In this document: piece by piece, positions 57,850 through 64,000 of the stretch | Numbering within the stretch: the first letter of the stretch is position 1 | How the letters are laid out: every line of letters begins with the position of its first letter | Assembly (NCBI RefSeq): GCF_900116195.1 | Contig: NZ_FOZW01000001.1 | Coordinates: 124,001 to 188,000 of the forward strand | Direction: 5' to 3' | Origin: Alloyangia pacifica | GTDB taxonomy: Bacteria > Pseudomonadota > Alphaproteobacteria > Rhodobacterales > Rhodobacteraceae | DNA length: 64,000 bases | Made by a program: the position numbers and the translations under genes | The notes under the pieces: generated by a model | Seen by the model: only the letters and a program-made list of their open reading frames with translations | The model's database searches: none | What the model was told of the DNA's origin: nothing

Positions 57850-58155
57850 ATGCTGTCCCGGTCGCTCTGGTATGCCCCCGCGCTGGCGCTTCTCGCGCTG
57901 GTGGCGCTGGCGGCCTACCGGGCCGGGATGCAGGCGGCGGAGCTGACGGAAACCGAGGCCATCGAGGCCGCCGCCACGCTCTATGTCGAGACCGGCCCGG
58001 AGGGGGCGGAGATAAGCGATTGCACGGGGCGCCCCGCGGAGGCGCCGGTCTGGATCGAGGTGACCTGCGCGCGGGAGGATCTGGCGCATGTCTACGAGAT
58101 GGACCGGCTGGGGCGTATCCTTCACGCGCGGGTCAGGAGGGGGCCGCAGACATGA
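57850..58155 (+). CDS. Small exported or membrane-anchored protein in the leucine operon
   Basis: The 101-residue protein has an N-terminal hydrophobic anchor (about 8-25) and a short periplasmic domain with two cysteines (C58 and C73) that could pair. It starts 2 bp after the ivd stop and overlaps the ligase gene by ATGA, so it is co-translated. I recognise no family, and its link to leucine catabolism is only positional. Confidence 0.72.
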   Translation: MLSRSLWYAPALALLALVALAAYRAGMQAAELTETEAIEAAATLYVETGPEGAEISDCTGRPAEAPVWIEVTCAREDLAHVYEMDRLGRILHARVRRGPQT

Positions 58156-59726
58156 GACCTATGCTGCCCGAGGGCACCTACCACGACATGCGGGCGCGCT
58201 TTGACTGGCGTTTTCCGCAGCGGCTGAACATGGCGGCGCAGGTCTGCGACGACTGGGCAGGGCTGGAGCCCGAGCGGGTCGCTATTCTCGATCATGGACG
58301 CGGGCCCGTGACCTATGGCGCGCTGGCGTTGCTGTCGCGGCGGGTGCAGGCGGCGCTGGAGGCGCGCGGCGTGGCGCGCGGTGACCGGGTGGGCGTTCTG
58401 CTCTCGCAATCGCCGCTCTGCGCGGCGGCGCATATCGCCGCCTGGCGGATGGGGGCCATTTCCGTACCGCTGTTCAAACTCTTCCGCGAGGACGCGCTGC
58501 GCTCGCGCCTCGGCGACAGCGGGGCGAAGGTGGTGGTCACCGACGGCGAGGGGGCCGGGATGCTGGCGCCTTTCCATCTGGAGGTGATTTCCGAGCTGTC
58601 AGCGGAGCCCTCGGTCAGCCCGATCGCGGACACCGGCCCCGAGGACCCGGCGATCCTCATCTACACCAGTGGCACCACCGGCAAGCCCAAGGGTGCGCTG
58701 CACGGGCATCGGGTGCTCATGGGCCACCTGCCGGGTGTCGAGATGAGCCACGACCGTCTTGGCCAGCCGGGCGACGTGCTCTGGACCCCGGCGGACTGGG
58801 CGTGGATCGGCGGGCTCTTCGACGTGGCCATGCCTGCGCTGGCACTCGGTGTCCCCGTGGTGGCCGCGCGCATGGCCAAATTCGATGTTATGGAGTGCGC
58901 GAATATATGCGCGGAACACTCTGTGCGGAATGTGTTTTTTCCGCCTACGGCCTTGCGGATGCTCAAGGCGGCAGACACGCGCATTCCGAACCTGCGCTCG
59001 ATGGCCAGCGGTGGCGAGCCGCTCGGCGCGGAGATGCTGGCCTGGGGCCGCGCGGCGTTCGGCCTCACGATCAACGAGTTCTACGGCCAGACCGAATGCA
59101 ACATGGTGGCGAGCTCCGCGGGCTCTCTCTTCGATCCGCGCCCGGGCTGCATCGGCAAGCCGGTGCCCGGCCATGAGATCGCGGTGATCGACGATACGGG
59201 TGCACCCACGGACGCCGAAGGCGACGTCGCGATCCGTCGGGGCTCCGGATCTATGCTCTTGGAATACTGGAGAAACCCTCAGGCCACGGCCGAGAAGTTC
59301 CGCGGCGAGTGGCTGCTCACCGGTGATCGCGGCATCTGGGAAGACGACTATCTGCGCTTCCTCGGACGCGAGGATGATGTGATCTCCTCGGCCGGATATC
59401 GCATCGGCCCGGCGGAGATCGAGGATTGCCTTATTACCCATCCGGCGGTGCTGACCGTCGGCGTGGTCGGCAAGCCCGATCCGCTCCGCACCGAGATCGT
59501 CAAGGCCTACGTGGTCCTTAAGGATGGCGTCGAGGCGGATGCGGACACGTTGAAGTCTTGGGTGAAAGAAAGGTTGGCAACCTATTCCTGTCCAAGGGAA
59601 ATATCATTTCTTGAGGCGCTGCCTATGACGGTCACCGGCAAGGTGATCCGCAAGGAGCTGAAGGCCCGTGCCACGGCTGAGGCCGAACATGAGGCAGAGC
59701 GCGCAAGGGTTCAGGAGGACACATGA
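58152..59726 (+). CDS. AMP-forming acyl-CoA synthetase
   Basis: The 524-residue adenylating enzyme has the P-loop-like [19 protein letters not shown], the acceptor motif [12 protein letters not shown], the adenylate motif [21 protein letters not shown] and the hinge [16 protein letters not shown]. The catalytic lysine is in [12 protein letters not shown]. Relatives in this operon activate short branched acids or acetoacetate, but specificity is not readable. The stop overlaps mccB (ATGA). The second half has patches of AT-rich, rare codons (near 58880-58960 and 59550-59620). Confidence 0.9.
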   Translation: MRPMLPEGTYHDMRARFDWRFPQRLNMAAQVCDDWAGLEPERVAILDHGRGPVTYGALALLSRRVQAALEARGVARGDRVGVLLSQSPLCAAAHIAAWRMGAISVPLFKLFREDALRSRLGDSGAKVVVTDGEGAGMLAPFHLEVISELSAEPSVSPIADTGPEDPAILIYTSGTTGKPKGALHGHRVLMGHLPGVEMSHDRLGQPGDVLWTPADWAWIGGLFDVAMPALALGVPVVAARMAKFDVMECANICAEHSVRNVFFPPTALRMLKAADTRIPNLRSMASGGEPLGAEMLAWGRAAFGLTINEFYGQTECNMVASSAGSLFDPRPGCIGKPVPGHEIAVIDDTGAPTDAEGDVAIRRGSGSMLLEYWRNPQATAEKFRGEWLLTGDRGIWEDDYLRFLGREDDVISSAGYRIGPAEIEDCLITHPAVLTVGVVGKPDPLRTEIVKAYVVLKDGVEADADTLKSWVKERLATYSCPREISFLEALPMTVTGKVIRKELKARATAEAEHEAERARVQEDT

Positions 59727-61327
59727 AACTGCAGTCACAGGCCATACCGTCCTCTGAGACGTTCAAGGCCAACCGAGCAGGCCATCTCGAGGCGCTGCGG
59801 GTCATTGATGAGGCCGCCGCGCAGGCGGCCGCCGGCGGCGGGCAGCAAGCTCGCGAGCGCCATGTCTCGCGCGGCAAGATGCTGCCCCGCGAGCGCGTCG
59901 CCAACCTGCTCGATCCGGGCACGCCCTTCCTCGAGATCGGCGCCACCGCGGCGCACGGCATGTACGACGGCGCGGCGCCCTGCGCCGGGGTCATTGCCGG
60001 CATCGGCCGGGTCATGGGCCGCGAGGTCATGGTGGTCTGCAACGACGCCACGGTGAAGGGCGGCACCTACTACCCTCTGACCGTGAAAAAGCACCTGCGC
60101 GCTCAGGAGATCGCCGAAGAGAACCATCTGCCCTGCGTCTACCTCGTCGACAGCGGCGGGGCGAACCTGCCCAACCAGGATGAGGTCTTCCCCGACCGCG
60201 ACCACTTCGGGCGCATCTTCTACAATCAGGCGCGGATGAGCGCCAAGAACATTCCGCAGATCGCGGTGGTGATGGGCTCCTGCACGGCGGGCGGCGCCTA
60301 TGTGCCCGCCATGTCCGACGTGACGATCATCGTGAAGGAGCAGGGCACGATCTTCCTTGCAGGCCCGCCGCTGGTGAAGGCGGCGACGGGCGAGGTGGTG
60401 ACGGCCGAAGACCTCGGCGGCGGCGACGTGCATACGCGGCTTTCGGGTGTGGCGGATTACCTCGCCGAGGATGACGCCCACGCGCTGGCGCTGGCGCGGC
60501 GCGCGGTGGGCGGGCTCAACCGGGTGAAACCGGCGGGAGTCGAATGGCAGTCGCCCGAGGCCCCGGCCTATGATCCCGAGGAGATCCTCGGCGTGGTGCC
60601 GGCCGATCTGCGCACCCCCTATGACATCCGCGAGGTCATCGCCCGGCTGGTCGACGGCTCGCGCTTCGACGAATTCAAACCGCGCTATGGCGAGACGCTG
60701 GTCACCGGCTTTGCTCATGTCGAGGGCTGCCCGGTGGGAATCATCGCCAACAACGGCGTGCTTTTCTCCGAGGCCGCGCAGAAGGGCGCGCATTTCGTCG
60801 AGCTCTGCTCGCAGCGCGGCATCCCGCTGGTCTTCCTGCAGAACATCACCGGCTTCATGGTCGGTCGGAAGTACGAGAACGAGGGCATCGCCCGGCATGG
60901 CGCCAAGATGGTCACCGCCGTGGCGACCACCAACGTGCCGAAGATCACAATGCTCGTCGGCGGATCCTTCGGGGCGGGCAACTACGGCATGGCGGGGCGG
61001 GCCTACCAGCCGCGCTTCCTCTGGAGCTGGCCCAACAGCCGTATCTCGGTGATGGGCGGCGCGCAGGCGGCGGGGGTGCTGGCGACGGTCAAGCGCGACG
61101 CCATCGAACGCGCGGGCGGCAGCTGGTCGGAGGCGGAAGAGACCGCTTTCAAGCAGCCGACCATCGACATGTTCGAGGAGCAGTCGCATCCGCTCTATGC
61201 CTCGGCCCGTCTCTGGGACGACGGCTGCGTCGATCCGCGCAAGTCGCGCGCCGTGCTGGCGCTGTCGCTGAGCGCGGCGCTGAACGCCCCGGTCGAGGAG
61301 ACACGCTTCGGCGTGTTCCGCATGTGA
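59723..61327 (+). CDS. mccB: Methylcrotonyl-CoA carboxylase, carboxyltransferase (beta) subunit
   Basis: The 534-residue subunit transfers the carboxyl from biotin to 3-methylcrotonyl-CoA. Crotonase-fold motifs: [20 protein letters not shown] and [18 protein letters not shown] in the N half, and [20 protein letters not shown] and [20 protein letters not shown] in the C half. The [16 protein letters not shown] block is typical of MCC rather than propionyl-CoA carboxylase. It is coupled to the ligase gene. A 192-bp gap carrying a repeat separates it from mccA. Confidence 0.95.
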   Translation: MKLQSQAIPSSETFKANRAGHLEALRVIDEAAAQAAAGGGQQARERHVSRGKMLPRERVANLLDPGTPFLEIGATAAHGMYDGAAPCAGVIAGIGRVMGREVMVVCNDATVKGGTYYPLTVKKHLRAQEIAEENHLPCVYLVDSGGANLPNQDEVFPDRDHFGRIFYNQARMSAKNIPQIAVVMGSCTAGGAYVPAMSDVTIIVKEQGTIFLAGPPLVKAATGEVVTAEDLGGGDVHTRLSGVADYLAEDDAHALALARRAVGGLNRVKPAGVEWQSPEAPAYDPEEILGVVPADLRTPYDIREVIARLVDGSRFDEFKPRYGETLVTGFAHVEGCPVGIIANNGVLFSEAAQKGAHFVELCSQRGIPLVFLQNITGFMVGRKYENEGIARHGAKMVTAVATTNVPKITMLVGGSFGAGNYGMAGRAYQPRFLWSWPNSRISVMGGAQAAGVLATVKRDAIERAGGSWSEAEETAFKQPTIDMFEEQSHPLYASARLWDDGCVDPRKSRAVLALSLSAALNAPVEETRFGVFRM

Positions 61328-61391
61328 TGGGCGTCGTGCTGGAGACCTGCGGCGCTGTCCCCATGGGGCACGGGCCCGCAAGCTGGGAAGA

Positions 61392-61497
61392 AGGGGGCTC
61401 TGCCGCCGCGGACCATGGGTCCGCACGTCGGGAAGGAGGGGGCTCTGCCCCCGTCGCCTGCGGCGACACCCCCGGGATATTTTTACCATGTGGAAGC
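61392..61497 (+). repeat. Intergenic repeat, B type with a collapsed extra copy (B5)
   Basis: The full copy (61438-61497) reads GGGGGCTCTGCCCCC, GTCGCC-TGC-GGCGAC, CCCCCGGGATATTT, ACCATGTGGAAGC. A shortened copy (61392-61422) precedes it. It sits within the operon between mccB and mccA. Confidence 0.6.
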
Positions 61498-61519
61498 CGG
61501 GACGGGCTTGGAGGGCGCG

Positions 61520-63460
61520 ATGTTTGACACTCTGCTGGTGGCCAACCGGGGCGAGATCGCCTGCCGGGTGATGCGCAGCGCGCGGGCGCTGGGGCTGCGG
61601 ACCGTGGCAGTCTATTCCGAAGCGGACGCCGGCGCGCGGCACGTGGCGGAGGCCGATCTGGCCGTCTGCATCGGCGGCGCGGCGCCTTCGGAGAGCTACC
61701 TCAAGGGCGAGCGGATCATCGAGGCGGCGCTGGCGACCGGCGCAGGGGCGATCCATCCGGGCTACGGCTTCCTGTCGGAGAACCCGGAGTTCGTCGAGGC
61801 GGTGGAGGCGGCTGGGCTGATCTTCGTCGGGCCCTCGGCCTCGGCGATCCGCGCCATGGGTCTCAAGGATGCGGCCAAGCGGTTGATGGACGCGGCGGGT
61901 GTGCCGGTGGTGCCGGGATATCTCGGCGAGGATCAGGATCCGGCGCGGCTGGCGCGCGAGGCCGAGGCGATCGGCTACCCGGTGCTGATCAAGGCCGTCG
62001 CGGGCGGCGGCGGCAAGGGCATGCGGCTGGTCGAGACGGCGGCGGACTTCCCGGCGGCGCTCGAGGGGGCCAAGGCCGAGGCGCGCGGTGCCTTCGGCAA
62101 CGAGGCGGTGCTGATCGAGAAGTTCATCACCGCGCCGAGGCACATCGAGGTGCAGGTGTTCGGCGATGGCGAGAGGGCCGTGCACCTTTTCGAACGCGAC
62201 TGCTCGTTGCAGCGGCGGCACCAGAAGGTGATCGAGGAGGCGCCCGCGCCGGGCATGGGCGAGGAGATGCGCGCCGCGATGGGCGCGGCGGCGGTCCGTG
62301 CCGCCGAGGCCATCGGCTACAAGGGCGCGGGCACGGTGGAGTTCATCGTCGACGGCTCGAACGGGCTGCGGCCCGACGGGTTCTGGTTCATGGAGATGAA
62401 CACCCGCCTGCAGGTCGAGCACCCGGTCACCGAGATGATCACCGGTGTCGACCTCGTCGAATGGCAGCTGCGCGTGGCGGGCGGCGAGCCGCTGCCGCTG
62501 GCGCAGGAGGAGCTGACGATCACCGGCCATGCCTTCGAGGCGCGGCTCTATGCCGAGGATGTGCCGGCGGGCTTCCTGCCCGCGACCGGGCGGCTGGCGC
62601 ATCTGGAGTTTCCCGCGGATGTGCGGGCCGACAGCGGCGTGCGCTCGGGCGACGTGATCTCGCCGCACTACGATCCGATGATTGCCAAGCTGATCGTGCA
62701 CGGGCCGACCCGCGCCGTGGCGCTGCGCCGGCTGGCGCAGGGGTTGCGGCATACGCGGGTGGCGGGCACGGTGACCAACCTCGGCTTCCTCGGCGCATTG
62801 GCGGAGCATGCGGGCTTTGCCGCGGGCGAGGTCGACACCGGGCTGATCGGCCGCGACCTGGGTGCGCTGGTCTCGGTGCCGGAGCTGGCGCCGCAGGTGG
62901 TGGCCGAGGCGGCGCTGGTGCTGGCGGGGCTCGACGGCACCGCGGGCTGGGAGGTGGGCTTCAGCCTCTGGGCGCCGCTCGCGCGCTCGGTGCTGCTGCG
63001 CCGGGGTGCTGCGGAGCTGCCCTGCGTGCTGCGGGTGAAGGGGCCGGACCTTGTCGAGATCGACGTGCCGGGGGCGACGGTGCTGGCGGCGCGCGCGCAG
63101 GGGCGCTGGGGCTTCGACGGGCGGCCCGCCGCCGGGCATTTCCGCGAGGACGGCCATGTCACGGTCTTTGCCCACCACGGGCTGCGCTTCGATCTCGTCG
63201 AGCCGCTGGACCGCGCCGCCGAGGCGGGTGCGGGCGGCAATCTCGTCGAGGCGCCGATGCCGGGCAAGGTGGTGGCGGTCTTTGCCGAGCCGGGGGCGCA
63301 GGTCGCCGCGGGCGACCGGCTGGCGCTGCTCGAGGCGATGAAGATGGAGCACACGCTGCGGGCCGCGCGCGACGGCATCGTCGCCGAGGTGCTGGTCGAG
63401 GCGGGTGCGCAGGTCGAGGCCGGCGCGGCGCTGATCCGGCTGGAGGAGGAGGAGGCATGA
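61520..63460 (+). CDS. mccA: Methylcrotonyl-CoA carboxylase, biotin carboxylase/carrier (alpha) subunit
   Basis: The 646-residue subunit carboxylates biotin with ATP and bicarbonate. Biotin carboxylase: LLVANRGEIACRVMRSAR, the glycine loop KAVAGGGGKGMRLV, and FWFMEMNTRLQVEHPVTEM. The biotin carrier domain ends the protein with biotinyl lysine K608 in LEAMKMEHTLR. The chosen ATG follows GGAGGG. It pairs with the beta subunit encoded upstream; together they act in leucine catabolism. Confidence 0.96.
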   Translation: MFDTLLVANRGEIACRVMRSARALGLRTVAVYSEADAGARHVAEADLAVCIGGAAPSESYLKGERIIEAALATGAGAIHPGYGFLSENPEFVEAVEAAGLIFVGPSASAIRAMGLKDAAKRLMDAAGVPVVPGYLGEDQDPARLAREAEAIGYPVLIKAVAGGGGKGMRLVETAADFPAALEGAKAEARGAFGNEAVLIEKFITAPRHIEVQVFGDGERAVHLFERDCSLQRRHQKVIEEAPAPGMGEEMRAAMGAAAVRAAEAIGYKGAGTVEFIVDGSNGLRPDGFWFMEMNTRLQVEHPVTEMITGVDLVEWQLRVAGGEPLPLAQEELTITGHAFEARLYAEDVPAGFLPATGRLAHLEFPADVRADSGVRSGDVISPHYDPMIAKLIVHGPTRAVALRRLAQGLRHTRVAGTVTNLGFLGALAEHAGFAAGEVDTGLIGRDLGALVSVPELAPQVVAEAALVLAGLDGTAGWEVGFSLWAPLARSVLLRRGAAELPCVLRVKGPDLVEIDVPGATVLAARAQGRWGFDGRPAAGHFREDGHVTVFAHHGLRFDLVEPLDRAAEAGAGGNLVEAPMPGKVVAVFAEPGAQVAAGDRLALLEAMKMEHTLRAARDGIVAEVLVEAGAQVEAGAALIRLEEEEA

Positions 63461-64000
63461 TCCGGCTCCACCACGTGCCGCAGTCGCGCTCGATGCGGGT
63501 GCTGTGGCTGTTGGAGGAGCTGGGGCTGCCCTACGAGCTGGTCACGGAGACGTTCGACAGGTCGCTGCGACGCCAGGACTATCTGGCGCGCTCACCCGCG
63601 GGCCGGGTGCCGGCGCTGGAGATCGGCGGCGAGACCATGTTCGAGTCGGGCGCCATCCTGGAATACCTCTGCGAGCTCTACCCGGAGAAGGGATTTGGTC
63701 GGGCGCGGGGGGATGCCGAGCGGCGCGATTACCTCGTCTGGCTGCATTTCGCCGAGACCATGAGCCACCACTGCGCCGCGCTCACACAGCAGCACCTGAT
63801 GCTGCGCGAGGACAGCATGCGCTCGCCGGTCATCATGCAGCTGGAGGCGGCGCGGCTAGGCAAGTGCTACGAGGCGATCGAGGCGCGGCTGGCGCAGAGC
63901 GGCGAGCACCTGCTGCAGGGGTTCTCGGCGGTGGACATCGCGGTCGGGCAGGCGGTCTATATCGGGCGGCACTTCCGCGCCACCGAGGGGCTGGCGCGGC
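63457..64000 (+). CDS. Glutathione S-transferase (3' end cut by the window)
   Basis: The first 181 codons read MIRLHHVPQSRSMRVLWLLEELGLPYELV, an N-terminal thioredoxin-fold GST domain with SRSMRVLW as the glutathione-site serine region and GRVPALEIGGETMFESGAI as the cis-proline/Glu-Ser block. The helical C-terminal domain begins near residue 90. The start overlaps the mccA stop (ATGA), so it belongs to the leucine operon, although a GST has no established step there. Confidence 0.85.
   Translation, partial: MIRLHHVPQSRSMRVLWLLEELGLPYELVTETFDRSLRRQDYLARSPAGRVPALEIGGETMFESGAILEYLCELYPEKGFGRARGDAERRDYLVWLHFAETMSHHCAALTQQHLMLREDSMRSPVIMQLEAARLGKCYEAIEARLAQSGEHLLQGFSAVDIAVGQAVYIGRHFRATEGLAR

Noticed and set aside
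59735-63352. A 1205-codon open frame on the minus strand across mccB and mccA
   Set aside because: It is the antisense shadow of two clearly coding genes; GC-rich third positions keep stop codons away. The translation is His/Arg/Gln-rich with no domain.

Overview
The window is high-GC, densely packed bacterial chromosome, almost certainly from a member of the Rhodobacterales (Roseobacter-type alphaproteobacterium). The signs are a DUF4167 gene after prfA-prmC, an IscR with a single cysteine, a DksA that has lost its zinc-finger cysteines, the DUF2849-NirA-CysH-DUF934-Fpr sulfur cluster, bactofilin next to an M23 peptidase, and the intergenic repeat family described below. I saw no tRNA, rRNA, CRISPR array, insertion sequence, phage gene or integrase. 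This is core chromosome, so the unusual signals are mostly regulatory rather than mobile.

Layout. 1-8.1 kb: a truncated minus-strand gene behind a striking double palindrome, then prfA-prmC, DUF4167, DUF1697, cysS preceded by a cysteine-rich leader peptide, citramalate synthase (cimA), a squalene-synthase-like protein of the NDUFAF6 type and a small exported cysteine protein. 8.1-14.9 kb: an MFS permease, an AlkA-type glycosylase with an esterase, a VOC protein, an HNH endonuclease, the bactofilin/M23 morphogenesis pair and a PrxQ-type peroxiredoxin. 14.9-23.2 kb: a large AsmA/YhdP-like protein, queA, a second MFS permease, DUF924 and a monocistronic lpdA. 23.4-25.0 kb (minus): an HD hydrolase, a short conserved protein and an alpha/beta hydrolase. 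25.1-33.9 kb: one long iscR-suf operon (iscR, cysteine desulfurase, sufB, sufC, sufD, sufS) with five inserted genes. It has a textbook Irr iron-control element in front and a second near-match embedded in the desulfurase gene.

34-45 kb: glmU-glmS (minus), gph, a small basic protein, an orphan LysR gene, a DegT-type aminotransferase with XdhC and a MoCF-domain protein (molybdoenzyme maturation), infC with a non-canonical ATA start, an alanine-rich membrane-anchored protein and a membrane-only sensor-like protein. 45.1-50.7 kb: the assimilatory sulfur cluster (DUF2849, nitrite/sulfite reductase, APS-type CysH, DUF934, ferredoxin-NADP reductase), with a divergent Lrp regulator, a SelW-like protein and an OsmC protein. 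51-56.5 kb: a DEAD-box helicase, a MoxR ATPase, dksA, an FAD monooxygenase, CreA and a PNPOx-like stress protein. 56.6-64 kb: a leucine/isovalerate catabolism operon (ivd, a small exported protein, acyl-CoA ligase, mccB, mccA and a glutathione transferase cut by the window end) behind a promoter with an operator at its predicted start point.

Several systems respond to related cues. Fe-S assembly (suf) supplies NirA, CysH and Fpr-dependent enzymes, and iron control is visible in DNA as the ICE boxes. Cysteine supply (nirA/cysH) feeds both the Suf desulfurases and CysRS, and the leader peptide in front of cysS would let the cell read cysteinyl-tRNA charging. A family of GC-rich hairpin plus ATATTT/GTATTT elements punctuates the gene ends, and one subtype appears to supply the ribosome-binding site of the next gene. 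Function assignments rest on motif recognition only; no database search was possible.
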